A stretch of 64,000 bases of DNA, taken from NCBI GenBank assembly GCA_036502575.1, contig DASXYL010000040.1, positions 1 through 64,000 on the forward strand. The letters are read 5' to 3'. Positions 24,216 to 32,861 of the stretch are shown piece after piece; positions within the stretch are counted from its first letter, which is position 1; the number at the start of each line of letters is the position of its first letter. Position numbers and translations under genes: made by a program. This DNA comes from DASXRA01 sp036502575. Its GTDB lineage: Bacteria > Actinomycetota > Actinomycetes > Mycobacteriales > Jatrophihabitantaceae. The notes beneath the pieces are model-generated. The model had not been told where the DNA came from and did not search any database. It saw only the letters and a list, made by a program, of their open reading frames with translations.

Positions 24216-25594
24216 CCCAATTCAGCCCGCAGGTACTGACGCCACCGGGCGGTGAACTGCGCCGAGGTCATGTGGAGGACGGTACCCAGGGCGGTGTCGA
24301 CCGCCACGACGGGCGTTCCGGTCGAGGCCGCGACCGTGCGGTACATGCGCACGAGGCCGGCCGTCCCGGCCAGCGCCGCGATCAGCCGGCACGCGAGCCA
24401 GGCCTGCTCATAGATCTGCGGCAGCTGCGCACCACCGTTGGTGAAGTTGTTGGTGGTGGGCAGCGCCGCCGGCACCCGGCCCGCGCGCACCAGCGTGCGC
24501 AGCTCGGTGGCGGCGACCGTGACCGGCTGGCCGCTGCCGAGGTTTCCGACGTAGTCGGCGAATCCCTCGATCAGCCACGTGGGCATCACGTCGCTGGTGA
24601 CCGACCAGGCCGCTATGTGCGTGATCTCGTGCCGCAACACGATGCGCAGCCCGGCTGCGGACAGGCGCGTCAGCCCATCGGGGTCCAGCACGACCCGCAG
24701 GCCGGTACGCGGATCGGTCGAATCGCCGAGCGCCTGCGCGGCGATGTCGATGCCCGCCGGGCCGCCCAGTACCGCCTGCAGCTCGTCCTGCGTGTCCGGC
24801 ACGAACACCGCGACCTGCCGCGCCCAGCCGGCGCCCCACACGCCCGTGACCGCCTGCGCGGCGGCGTCGACCGCCGCGGCCAATTCGGGAAGCCGGGTCG
24901 CGTACGCGGGGTGCGCGAGGATGAGGCACGCCGCGCCCCGATAGGCGCTGACCGGTCCGAAGTCCCACGGTCCGTGCCAGCTCTGCCCGCCCTGATCGGT
25001 CAGGTCGGAGTCGCTGACGATGCGCACCTGCCCGGAACGGCGCACGAACGTGAGCCAGACGTCGTGCGTGGTGGGCGCCGGGTCGATGCCGCGCAGTTGG
25101 TAGCCCAGCGCGATCCGGGCGATCAGGACCGGGGCGTGGTAGCGCGCGGCCGCAGCACGCAGCTCGCTGCCGCCGGTGACCGGCACCGACACCTGGTACG
25201 ACCACGCGGCCAGCGGCACGTCCGCGAGGTTGTCGAACATCGCCGACTGGGCAGCGCGGTACGGCGCCGCGGCCGCCGTGCCGTCGATGTCGGTGAGGAA
25301 CGCGTGGCGGTCGCGGCGGATCACATCGGCGCCGTGGCGGTCCAGCATCGCCTGCACGGCCGCGACGGTGGGCGCACCGGGCCCGGAGCCGACCGGTGTC
25401 GATCCCGCCGACGACGACCCCACGCTCGCCGCCCGGTCACCGGACGAGGACGTCGACACGACGACCAGCGCGACGACGGCCGCAGCCGCCAGCGCGACGC
25501 ACAGCCCCGGGATCATCAGGCGGCGCAGACGTGACAGCGGGGCGGGCCCGTTTCCGGAACCCGCCCCGCTGGCGTCGTTGGGAGCAGCTGTCAC
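24212..25594 (-). CDS. Membrane-anchored peptidase MA-like metallohydrolase
   Basis: A 460-residue protein. A basic cytosolic N terminus and one membrane helix (about 29-49) are followed by a Ser-rich linker and a large extracytoplasmic domain. The zinc motif HEITH is in IVLRHEITHIAAWSV, with the third ligand probably Glu in WLIEGFADYVGN, as in peptidase MA/gluzincins. It overlaps both neighbours (GTGA with the NlpC/P60 gene, ATGA with pimB), placing it in an envelope operon under the c-di-AMP riboswitch. Confidence 0.85.
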   Translation of the reverse strand: MTAAPNDASGAGSGNGPAPLSRLRRLMIPGLCVALAAAAVVALVVVSTSSSGDRAASVGSSSAGSTPVGSGPGAPTVAAVQAMLDRHGADVIRRDRHAFLTDIDGTAAAAPYRAAQSAMFDNLADVPLAAWSYQVSVPVTGGSELRAAAARYHAPVLIARIALGYQLRGIDPAPTTHDVWLTFVRRSGQVRIVSDSDLTDQGGQSWHGPWDFGPVSAYRGAACLILAHPAYATRLPELAAAVDAAAQAVTGVWGAGWARQVAVFVPDTQDELQAVLGGPAGIDIAAQALGDSTDPRTGLRVVLDPDGLTRLSAAGLRIVLRHEITHIAAWSVTSDVMPTWLIEGFADYVGNLGSGQPVTVAATELRTLVRAGRVPAALPTTNNFTNGGAQLPQIYEQAWLACRLIAALAGTAGLVRMYRTVAASTGTPVVAVDTALGTVLHMTSAQFTARWRQYLRAELG

Positions 25595-26622
25595 GCGAGC
25601 CGGGTCGCGCCCGCCCAGTTACTCATGTCCTGGGACGGATGCACGTACCGGATGCCCAGGGCCTCGTCCGCGGCCGACACCGCCAGGTCGTCACCAACGT
25701 AGATCTCGACGTGGGAGATGCCCGGCGGATACAAGAAGATCAAGTCGCCCGGCAGCAACTCGTTGAAGGACACGTGCCGGCCGTAGTTGTACTGCGAGGC
25801 CGCGAGGTGGGGCAAGCCCACACCACCCTGAGCCCAGGCCATCATCGTCAGCCCTGAGCAGTCGTACGCGTCGGGTCCGGAGGCGGCGAACACGTAGGCC
25901 TTGCCGACCTGCGCGACCGCGTAGTCGACGGCCCGCTGCGCTGCTGCGTTCGGGGCCTTTCCGACGCCGATCTTTCCTATCGCCGGCGGCACGGTGCCGC
26001 TGTTCGTGTAGGTGGCCTGCTGCGTCGCGGTCAGCGTGGCGAGCAGGTCCGTGAACTTCTTGGTGTCGGACTCGATCTTCTTCTTTTGCTTGTCGAGGGC
26101 AGTCGCCTTCGCCTGAGCAGCCGCGAGCAGCTTGGTCGCCGTCTTCTGCGCCGTCTCGGCCCGCGTGTGCACCGCCTTGATCTGCGACACGATCTCGGCT
26201 CGGTGCGAGGAGATGAGGCTCAGTGTGCTCAGCGCGTCGAGATAGGTCTGCCCGTCGACGCTCGTGAGCAGCGCGCCGGCGTGGCTGAACGCCGCCGACT
26301 CGTACTCGGCGGTGACGGTCCGGCTCAAGCGCGCGCGAGCCTTGTCGAAGTCGGTGGCCGCACTCAGCGCTTGCTGCTGGGCGGCGTCCGCTGCCTTCTG
26401 CTGCGCCTTTACCTCGGCGGTGGCCTTGTTGTACTGCTCGGCCAGCACCTCGTTCTGCTTGGACAGCTTGTCGAGTTTCGCGGTCACTTCAGCGACCGTC
26501 GATGGCCCGGGGGTCGCGCCCGCAACGTGCGGAAGCACGACAGCGCCGGCCCCGACAAGGGCGGCCAGCGCTACACCGGCTAGGAGCGATCGAACACGGC
26601 TGGGGGTCCGAGTCAACGCCAC
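25591..26622 (-). CDS. NlpC/P60 peptidoglycan endopeptidase with coiled coil (RipA-like)
   Basis: A 343-residue exported cell-wall hydrolase. Residues 1-36 are a signal peptide ending near VAGATPG. About 40-205 form a long coiled coil with many Ala, Lys and Gln, as in RipA-type autoinhibitory arms. The C-terminal NlpC/P60 domain has the catalytic Cys in YDCSGLT and His in GISHVEIYVG. It cleaves peptide stems of peptidoglycan. GTG 26622 lies below a ydaO-type riboswitch and an MtrA-like repeat, both typical controls of such peptidases. Confidence 0.93.
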   Translation of the reverse strand: MALTRTPSRVRSLLAGVALAALVGAGAVVLPHVAGATPGPSTVAEVTAKLDKLSKQNEVLAEQYNKATAEVKAQQKAADAAQQQALSAATDFDKARARLSRTVTAEYESAAFSHAGALLTSVDGQTYLDALSTLSLISSHRAEIVSQIKAVHTRAETAQKTATKLLAAAQAKATALDKQKKKIESDTKKFTDLLATLTATQQATYTNSGTVPPAIGKIGVGKAPNAAAQRAVDYAVAQVGKAYVFAASGPDAYDCSGLTMMAWAQGGVGLPHLAASQYNYGRHVSFNELLPGDLIFLYPPGISHVEIYVGDDLAVSAADEALGIRYVHPSQDMSNWAGATRLA

Positions 26623-26649
26623 GGTCGGCGGAACTCCGTTTCTTCCTCG

Positions 26650-26805
26650 TACCGCCTACCGAGTTAGCTGACGGGTTCGGGCCGGAAGATGCCCTACGGT
26701 GCGGAGATTCCACGCGACGTGTCGCGGTGATTCCTCGCTCCGATTCACCCCATGAGAACTCGTGGGTCCCCGGTTCGCTGGCCTCGCTACCCCGCTGTTT
26801 GGGGC
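26650..26805 (-). ncRNA. c-di-AMP riboswitch (ydaO/yuaA leader)
   Basis: Read on the minus strand, the conserved elements appear in order: GGGGACCCA (about 26771-26763), GGGGTGAATC (26751-26742) and the 3' hallmark CCGAACCCGT-CAGCTAACTC-GGTAGGCGG (26680-26652). These match the ydaO/yuaA class known upstream of NlpC/P60 and Rpf genes in actinobacteria; the ligand is c-di-AMP, which normally turns expression off. A possible switch is pairing of GGCGG (26656-26652) with CCGCC (26631-26627), close to the GTG. Boundaries are approximate. Confidence 0.9.
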
Positions 26806-26829
26806 ACCGACACTGATAGCGATTCGGCG

Positions 26830-26845
26830 GTGACCTTCCGGTGAC
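26830..26845 (-). promoter_or_regulatory. Direct repeat resembling an MtrA box
   Basis: On the minus strand GTCAC-N6-GTCAC (first copy 26845-26841, second 26834-26830) repeats with an 11-bp period. MtrA sites in actinobacteria are direct repeats of a GTAAC/GTCAC-like pentamer with this spacing and control rpf and ripA-like genes. A -10-like TATCAG (26818-26813) lies just downstream. Only the repeat is seen; MtrA binding is inferred. The rest of 26623-26942 shows no gene. Confidence 0.45.
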
Positions 26846-26942
26846 TCCCGGTATGGGGGTCAGTTGGCCGGTAGGTCGCGGAAAGGTTACGACACCGCCG
26901 CTCATCGGGCAACGACGGGGTCGGCCTGTGGCGTGGCGTGCT

Positions 26943-27146
26943 TCAGGCGATGTTACGGTCCGTGATCTTTGCGACCGGAACGAGTCGCAAGGGCGGTATT
27001 AGCCCCTGTGCGGCCAGGGCCCCGACGGCCCGATGCTCGGCTTCGTCGAACTCAACGGATGCGTCCGGTTTGCCCAACAATACGGTGACAACGCAGTCAT
27101 TGCAGGCCACGTCCCGGACGTGGCACGCGTCGCAGTCGATGAGCAT
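26943..27146 (-). CDS. Small cysteine-rich conserved protein (67 aa)
   Basis: A 67-residue ORF beginning MLIDCDACHVRDVACNDCVVTVLLG, with two CxxC pairs (CDAC and CNDC), which could bind zinc or an iron-sulfur cluster. GGAGG stands at good distance from ATG 27146. Similar short proteins are conserved in actinomycetes; the function is unknown. It lies upstream of the riboswitch gene in the same direction. Confidence 0.7.
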   Translation of the reverse strand: MLIDCDACHVRDVACNDCVVTVLLGKPDASVEFDEAEHRAVGALAAQGLIPPLRLVPVAKITDRNIA

Positions 27147-27238
27147 GTGAGTGCCTCCTTCGTTTACTCGACGTTCTCGCGAGCAGGCTAGGAAAACACT
27201 CTGACAATTTCCGGATCGGGCGTGTCATGTGACGGGTG

Positions 27239-28555
27239 TCACGCTGCGCCGAATCGGGCGAGCAGCACCGCCGAGTCCGACGTCCACGCCCCGGCTCGCG
27301 CGGCGTCCAGCGCCACCTGCCGGTCCGACGACACGACCAGCAACGGACGACCAACCGGTTCGGCATCGACGAGGCGTCTGATCAGGTCGTCGGCGATCTC
27401 GTCCGGAGCGCTGAAGAGCACCCGCACGCCCCGCGGCGCCGGCGGCATCGCCGGCGGGCGCTGACCGCCGTCGAAGGCGACCGTAATCTCGGCTCCGGAG
27501 CGGGACGCCACCGCCGCAAGCGTGCCCACGAGCCGGGCCCGCTGGTCGGCCAGCGGCAGCGCGGGGTACCCGGTCTTGGTGACGTTGTACCCGTCGACGA
27601 TGAGGTGCGCGTTGGGCAGTGCGAGCAACGCGTCCAACCCCGCTGGATCGGACACGGCCCGGCGTTGCGTGGATGACTCCGCCGACGCCACCGTGTCGGC
27701 CGGGCGCAGCGCCGGCGCGGGCAGGGCGAGCTCGCGCCGGACGCCCGCCGCGGCCTCGGTCAGCGTGTCGACCAGCAGCCACAGCCGCGCGTCGTCGACG
27801 TCGCGTTCGGTACGCGCACCGCGGCGGGCCGACTCGATCGCGCGCTCGAGCTCGGTGATGCGCCCACGCAGGCGCCGGGTCTCGAGTTCACGGGCGGCCT
27901 CGGCCGCGTCGGCCCGGCGGGTCGCCTCCGCGGCTCCCGTCAGCGCCTCGTCGCGTTCGCGGTGCGCCGCGCGCAGCTCGCCGATCCGGCCCCGCAGCTG
28001 CTTGCGCAGCTCCGCGACCTCGGACTCGGACTCGGCCACCGCGGTCGCTGCGGCCGCCTTGCCGTGTGCGGCCTCGGCCCGCAGCCGGGCCTTGAGCTCG
28101 CCGAGCTGCGCGCGCAGGTCGGCGGCCTCGGCTGCGCTCGCCTGGCTGCCTGCGCGTTCGCGTTCGGCCGCGTGGCGGGCGTTGGCGTCAGCGACGATGC
28201 CCTGCCACCCGTCCGGACGCAGCAGGTAGGCGACGACCGCGGTGTCGACCGGATCCGACGCGGCGGTCGATTCTCCGGCGCGTACCGCCTCGGCGAGCTG
28301 GGGCAGGGCCTCGGCAACGACGTCGGCGACCCGCGTTCGGAACGCCTCGTCGGCGTCCATCGCGGCGGCGAGCTGAGACCCCCCGAGCCGCACTCGCTTC
28401 GTCGGCGTGAACCGGGCGACGGGGCGTAACGCGACGGGCAGGTCCTCGGGCGGGAGCCGCCCCGCCAGGTCGGCGGCGATCGTGACGAGTTGCTGGCGGG
28501 CAGGCTCGCTCAGCACGACCTGATCGTCGTGCTCTCGCGGCTGCGGAACGGCCAT
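27239..28555 (-). CDS. NYN-domain RNase-like protein with coiled coil
   Basis: A 438-residue protein. About 1-115 is a helical N-terminal part, 120-250 a long charged coiled coil (RAQLGELKARLRAEA, ELRKQLRGRIGELRAAHRERDE), and 310-430 a NYN/YacP-like PIN domain (HLIVDGYNVTKTG, VAFDGGQRPP, DDLIRRLVDAE, LLVVSSDRQV) with the acidic residues expected for RNA cleavage. Start ATG 28555 is 6 nt from TAACCT (complement of 28562-28567), a leaderless promoter shared back to back with the DEDD gene. Confidence 0.87.
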   Translation of the reverse strand: MAVPQPREHDDQVVLSEPARQQLVTIAADLAGRLPPEDLPVALRPVARFTPTKRVRLGGSQLAAAMDADEAFRTRVADVVAEALPQLAEAVRAGESTAASDPVDTAVVAYLLRPDGWQGIVADANARHAAERERAGSQASAAEAADLRAQLGELKARLRAEAAHGKAAAATAVAESESEVAELRKQLRGRIGELRAAHRERDEALTGAAEATRRADAAEAARELETRRLRGRITELERAIESARRGARTERDVDDARLWLLVDTLTEAAAGVRRELALPAPALRPADTVASAESSTQRRAVSDPAGLDALLALPNAHLIVDGYNVTKTGYPALPLADQRARLVGTLAAVASRSGAEITVAFDGGQRPPAMPPAPRGVRVLFSAPDEIADDLIRRLVDAEPVGRPLLVVSSDRQVALDAARAGAWTSDSAVLLARFGAA

Positions 28556-28628
28556 CCCGCGAGGTTACGACGCCACGCCGAGCCGCGCTGTCGCGTTTCC
28601 GTCAGACCCTGGCCTTACCGTCCGGTGT

Positions 28629-30422
28629 GTGAGCGCAGCGCCCAGCGAGATCATGCTCCAGCCGAGCTTCGACGAGCTGGACGAGCCGCTGCGCGACACC
28701 ACCTTCACCGTGGTCGATCTCGAGACGACGGGTGGGGCGGCCAGCTCCGACTCGATCACCGAGATCGGGGCGGTGAAGATCCGCGCCGGCGAGGTGATCG
28801 GCGAGTTCCAGACCCTGGTCGATCCGGGCCGGTCCATCGACCCGTACGTCAGCGTCCTCACCGGCATCACCGACGCGATGGTGCAGACGGCGCCCCACGT
28901 CGAGGCCGTGCTGCCGTCGTTCCTCGAATTCGCGCGCGGCAGCGTCCTGGTCGCGCACAACGCACCGTTCGACGTCGGCTTCCTGCGCGTCGCGTGCGCC
29001 ACCATGGCCACGCCCTGGCCGAGGTTCGCCGTGGTCGACACGGCCGTCCTCGCCCGGCGCGTGCTCACCCGGGACGAGGTGCCCAACTGCAAGCTCGCCA
29101 CGCTCGCGGTGTTCTTCCACGCCGCCACCCAGCCGATGCACCGCGCTCTCGCCGACGCCCGGGCGACGGTCGACGTCCTGCACGGCCTGATCGACCGGGT
29201 CGGCAGCCTCGGCGTGCACTCGCTGCCCGAGCTCAAGGCGTTCACCGCGCAGGTGTCCGACGCGCAGCGGCGCAAGCGGCACCTGGCCGATCACCTCCCG
29301 TCCCGGCCCGGCGTGTACGTGTTCCGCGACGCGCAGGGCCAGCCGCTCTACGTCGGCACCAGTCGCGACCTGCGCGCGCGGGTTCGCCAGTACTTCGTCG
29401 CCAGCGAGACGCGCACCCGCATGGGCGAGATGATCGGGCTCGCCGAGCGCGTCGATCCGATCGAGTGCGCACACCCGCTCGAAGCGCAGGTACGCGAGCT
29501 GCGCCTGATCGCCGCCTACAAGCCGCGCTACAACCGGCGTTCGAAGTTTCCCGAACGGACGATGTGGCTCAAGCTCACCCACGAGGCGTATCCCCGGCTC
29601 TCGATCGTGCGCGAGCGACGCGGCGACGGTGCCGCCTACCTGGGTCCGCTGCGCTCGCGCCGTCAGGCCGAGGCGATACGCGACGCGATCCACGACGCGG
29701 TGCCACTGCGCCAGTGCAGCGACCGGCTCTCGCTGCGTCGCGTCGTCCGGGCTGCCTGCGCGCTCGCCGGCATCGGCCGCTGTTCGGCCCCGTGCGAGAG
29801 CCCGGGTGAACCGCAGACCTACACCGATCTCGTCGAGATCGTCCGCACGGCCTGGGCGGGCGACGTGCGCCCGCTGGTCGATCCCCTGCGCGAGCGACTC
29901 GCCCGGCTGTCCCGGGCGCAGCGGTTCGAGCACGCCGCCGTGGTGCGTGATCGCGTCGCGACGGTCGTTCGCGCGTGTGCCCGGATGCAGCGGCTCGACG
30001 CGCTCACGTCCATCGCCGACCTGGTGGCGGCGCACCCCGATGGGGACGGCGGCTGGCAGCTCGCCGTGGTCCGCTACGGGCGCCTGGCCGCCGCCGGGGT
30101 CGCGCGGCGGGGGACGCCGCCCTGGCCGGTCATCGACGCCCTCCGGGCTACGGCCGAGGTGGTCACTGCGCGTCCGGGGCCGTTGCGGGCGGCGCTGGCC
30201 GAGGAGACCGAGTGCATCTTGCGCTGGCTCGAGGAACCCGGCGCCCGCCTGGTCGATACGTCCGAGCCCTGGACGATGCCGGCCTTCGGCGCTGGTGGCC
30301 TGCGGGCCTTCCTCGGCAGCGACGCCGCCCGGTTCGCCGCCGACCCCTTCGCCGATCGACGCCGGCTACCCATGACCCACCGTCCCGTGCGCGCGCCGAC
30401 GCCGGCGGCCCGTCCGGTCTGA
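28629..30422 (+). CDS. DEDD exonuclease fused to UvrC-type GIY-YIG nuclease
   Basis: A 597-residue two-nuclease protein, positional orthologue of Rv2191. Residues about 25-190 are a DnaQ-like DEDDh exonuclease (VVDLETTGG, AHNAPFDVGFL, HRALADAR). About 220-300 are a GIY-YIG domain (RPGVYVFRDAQGQPLYVGTS, ETRTRMGEMI), then the UvrC/Cho-like region (LIAAYKPRYNRRSK, YLGPLRSRRQAEA) and a cysteine cluster LPLRQCSDRL/GRCSAPCE. It probably acts in DNA repair. GTG 28629 lies 7 nt after TACCGT (28616-28621). Confidence 0.9.
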   Translation: MSAAPSEIMLQPSFDELDEPLRDTTFTVVDLETTGGAASSDSITEIGAVKIRAGEVIGEFQTLVDPGRSIDPYVSVLTGITDAMVQTAPHVEAVLPSFLEFARGSVLVAHNAPFDVGFLRVACATMATPWPRFAVVDTAVLARRVLTRDEVPNCKLATLAVFFHAATQPMHRALADARATVDVLHGLIDRVGSLGVHSLPELKAFTAQVSDAQRRKRHLADHLPSRPGVYVFRDAQGQPLYVGTSRDLRARVRQYFVASETRTRMGEMIGLAERVDPIECAHPLEAQVRELRLIAAYKPRYNRRSKFPERTMWLKLTHEAYPRLSIVRERRGDGAAYLGPLRSRRQAEAIRDAIHDAVPLRQCSDRLSLRRVVRAACALAGIGRCSAPCESPGEPQTYTDLVEIVRTAWAGDVRPLVDPLRERLARLSRAQRFEHAAVVRDRVATVVRACARMQRLDALTSIADLVAAHPDGDGGWQLAVVRYGRLAAAGVARRGTPPWPVIDALRATAEVVTARPGPLRAALAEETECILRWLEEPGARLVDTSEPWTMPAFGAGGLRAFLGSDAARFAADPFADRRRLPMTHRPVRAPTPAARPV

Positions 30423-30454
30423 TCGTCGGCTGGGCAGCGTCTAGTGTCGTCCGC

Positions 30455-30880
30455 GTGAGCGCGCCTCCCGAGCTGTCGCTTGATCTCGTCGTCGGGCTGG
30501 ATTACGGCCAGTTCTACCTGTATCCAAGCCCACCCGAGCACGATTTCGCCGACGTGCCCAACGTCGTCGATCGGGCGATCGGCGACGACGGCATCGCACA
30601 GGCCGGGACGTTCCTGGTCGTTCTCTCACCACACCAGAACAACTTCGAGCTGGCGCTGCGGGTCGAGGTCCTTGCCGGCGAGCCCGCCGACGATCTCGAT
30701 GACTGGTCGGAGGCCTTCCTCGCCACCGTCGTCGCCGGTGACGACGGGCTTGTCTACGAATCCCCGACGCTGCATCACGTTCCGATCCCCGTGCCGGCAG
30801 GAACGTACCTCGCTAGGATCACCGGGCGCGGTTTCGTCGCGCGTGGTTGGCCGGGCTCGACCACGGCCGGCGACGAGTAG
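30455..30880 (+). CDS. Hypothetical protein (141 aa)
   Basis: No family is recognised. GTG 30455 lies 7 nt after TAGTGT (30442-30447), a leaderless promoter, which supports both the gene and this start over the longer upstream frame. The protein is acidic, beta-rich and soluble: LDLVVGLDYGQFYLYPSP at the N terminus, PNVVDRAIGDDGIAQAG in the middle and VPAGTYLARITGRGFVARGW at the end. Immunity- or ligand-binding-like small proteins look like this, but nothing more can be said. Confidence 0.6.
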   Translation: MSAPPELSLDLVVGLDYGQFYLYPSPPEHDFADVPNVVDRAIGDDGIAQAGTFLVVLSPHQNNFELALRVEVLAGEPADDLDDWSEAFLATVVAGDDGLVYESPTLHHVPIPVPAGTYLARITGRGFVARGWPGSTTAGDE

Positions 30881-30970
30881 CGGCTACAGCTTTGGCCGGG
30901 TGACGGCGAGCAAACACCCCGGCGGTTGCGCTCGTGGTCAGGCTCCTGATCGCGCCCTAGGATGAACCGC

Positions 30971-31258
30971 GTGATCACTGCGATCGTCATGGTGGCCGTC
31001 GAGGCCGACAAGATCCCCGAGGTGGCCCAGCAGATCGCCGACCTGGACGGCGTGAGCGAGGTCTACTCGGTGGCCGGCGACGTCGATCTGATTGCCGTGG
31101 TCCGGGTCCGCGAGTTCGACCAGGTGGCCGAGGTGATCGCCGGACGGCTGTCGAAGGTCGACGGCGTCGTGCACACCGACACGCACATCGCGTTCCGCGC
31201 CTATTCGCAACACGACCTCGACGCCGCGTTCTCGATCGGCGTTGAGTCAGCCGACTGA
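30971..31258 (+). CDS. Lrp/AsnC ligand-binding (RAM) domain protein
   Basis: A 95-residue stand-alone RAM domain: VITAIVMVAVEADKIPEVAQQIADLDGVSEVYSVAGDVDLIAVVRV. It lacks the DNA-binding half of Lrp and probably senses an amino acid as an oligomer. GTG 30971 was chosen over ATG 30962 because TAGGAT (30958-30963) is a -10 box 7 nt before the GTG and overlaps the ATG. It converges on trpD with a 12-bp overlap. Confidence 0.88.
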   Translation: MITAIVMVAVEADKIPEVAQQIADLDGVSEVYSVAGDVDLIAVVRVREFDQVAEVIAGRLSKVDGVVHTDTHIAFRAYSQHDLDAAFSIGVESAD

Positions 31259-32296
31259 ACGCAGGCGTTGGCTGGCCGCTGCCCAGGCGGCGAGCAGGTC
31301 GGCCGCGGCGCCGGTGTCGATCGAACGGCGCGCCTCGTCGATGCCCTTGGCGATCAGACCGTCCACAGTGGACGCTGCCTCGATACCGTCGTACACGGCG
31401 ATCGCGGCGCCGGCATTGAGCAACACGGCGTCTCGCACCCCCGCGCCGCCGCCGGCCAGAACGTCGCGCACCACATTGGCGTTGTAAGCCCGGTCACCGC
31501 CGCGCAAGTCGTCCGAGGTCGCCGTAGCAATGCCGAGCGCGACCGGATCGATCCGGGTCTCATGCACCTGTCCGGCGGCGGCCACCCACATGCTCGACGT
31601 CGTGGTGGTCGTGAGCTCGTCCAGGCCGTCGTCGCCGCGGAACACCAGCGCGGTGTCGCCGCGGCGGGCGAACACCTCGGCCATCAGCGGCGCCATGCGC
31701 CGATCAGCACACCCGACCGCCGAGGCCCGCGGACGGGCCGGGTTGGTCAGCGGGCCGAGCACGTTGAACACGGTCGGGACGCCGATCTCGCGCCGCGGCG
31801 GACCGGCGTGGCGCATCCCGGGGTGGAACACCGGGGCGAAGCAGAAGCCGATACCCACCTCGGCGGTGGTGGCCGCGACGCCGGCGGCGTCCAGGTCGAT
31901 CACGACGCCGAGCTCTTCCAGGACGTCCGCCGACCCGCATTGCGAGGAGGCGCTGCGGTTGCCGTGCTTGACGACCCGCCGTCCCGAGCCGGCGACGACC
32001 AGGGCCGCCATCGTCGTGATGTTGACCGTGTGTGCGAGGTCGCCGCCGGTGCCGACGATGTCGACTGCGTGGCCGGACACCGGCACCGGAGTCGCCCGAG
32101 ACCGCATCGCCTCGACCAACCCGGCCAGCTCGTCAGTCGTCTCGCCCTTCGCGCGCAGCAGCACGACGAACGCCGCAAGCTGCGCCGGCGTGGCCTCGCC
32201 GGTCATGATCTCGTCCATCGCCCACGCGGCGGCCGTCGAATCGAGCGCCTCGCTGCGCATCAACGCGCCGAGCACCGCCGCCCAGGTGTGGTTCAC
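31247..32296 (-). CDS. trpD: Anthranilate phosphoribosyltransferase
   Basis: Second step of tryptophan synthesis, transferring phosphoribose from PRPP to anthranilate. The 349 residues carry DIVGTGGD, the PRPP loop VNITTMAALVVAGSGRRVVKHGNRSASSQCGSAD and FFAPVFHPGMRH-type anthranilate site (CFAPVFHPGMRH). GTG 32296 overlaps the stop of the receiver-like gene (GTGA). Other trp genes are not in the window. Confidence 0.94.
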   Translation of the reverse strand: MNHTWAAVLGALMRSEALDSTAAAWAMDEIMTGEATPAQLAAFVVLLRAKGETTDELAGLVEAMRSRATPVPVSGHAVDIVGTGGDLAHTVNITTMAALVVAGSGRRVVKHGNRSASSQCGSADVLEELGVVIDLDAAGVAATTAEVGIGFCFAPVFHPGMRHAGPPRREIGVPTVFNVLGPLTNPARPRASAVGCADRRMAPLMAEVFARRGDTALVFRGDDGLDELTTTTTSSMWVAAAGQVHETRIDPVALGIATATSDDLRGGDRAYNANVVRDVLAGGGAGVRDAVLLNAGAAIAVYDGIEAASTVDGLIAKGIDEARRSIDTGAAADLLAAWAAASQRLRSVG

Positions 32297-32715
32297 CGCA
32301 CGACGGGGATGCCCGAGAGGCGCTTGCGCAGTTGCTCGGCCACCACCTCGGCCGAGGCGACCGGATCCAGCGGCTGGGTGATCACGCCGTCGGCCAGTGA
32401 CCAGCTCGCGAGCCACCCGTCGTCTTTGCGGGCGACCAGCACGACGATCGGCGGGCAGTCGTCGATCTCGTACTTGAACTGCCGGGCCAGCCCCATGCCG
32501 CCGGTGGGCTGCGCCTCGCCGTCGAGGATCACCAGGTCGATCTCGCCCCGGTCGATCTCCTCGACGACGGCGGCGCTGGTGGGGCACTCGATCCAGTCGA
32601 TGCGGGGCACATCAGGTGCCGGGCGCCGCCCCACGGCGGTACGCACGGCGGCACGCACCGGCGCCTGGTTGCTGTAGACGACGACGGTGACCGGATCGCT
32701 TGGCTGCGCGGGCAT
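32293..32715 (-). CDS. Degenerate receiver-like protein coupled to trpD
   Basis: A 140-residue CheY-like single domain: VTVVVYSNQAPVRAAVRTAVG, the phospho-acceptor-like Asp in DLVILDGEAQPTGGMGLARQ, and VITQPLDPVASAEVVAEQL at the position of the usual Lys-Pro. The lysine is replaced by glutamine and the first acidic pair is missing, so it probably is not phosphorylated. ATG 32715 lies 6 nt from TACGAT (complement of 32722-32727). Coupled to trpD by GTGA, so it may control or stabilise trpD expression; otherwise function unknown. Confidence 0.75.
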   Translation of the reverse strand: MPAQPSDPVTVVVYSNQAPVRAAVRTAVGRRPAPDVPRIDWIECPTSAAVVEEIDRGEIDLVILDGEAQPTGGMGLARQFKYEIDDCPPIVVLVARKDDGWLASWSLADGVITQPLDPVASAEVVAEQLRKRLSGIPVVR

Positions 32716-32849
32716 ACCGGCATCGTATCGGCGCCGGACGCAACGCCCCCCGGGCCTCGACCAACAGCGATTTCGCGCCACCACGCATCGCTTCGGGAAA
32801 GAGTCGCGACACGCCCCACCCCGCCGACTCCACCCGGCACGGACACCGC

Positions 32850-32855
32850 AATAAT
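32850..32855 (+). promoter_or_regulatory. -10 box (AATAAT) of the ctaE-qcrCAB operon
   Basis: AATAAT is one base off TATAAT and ends 6 nt before GTG 32862, so the respiratory operon transcript is probably leaderless. The divergent receiver-trpD promoter lies about 120 bp to the left. Confidence 0.5.
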
Positions 32856-32861
32856 GCGATC

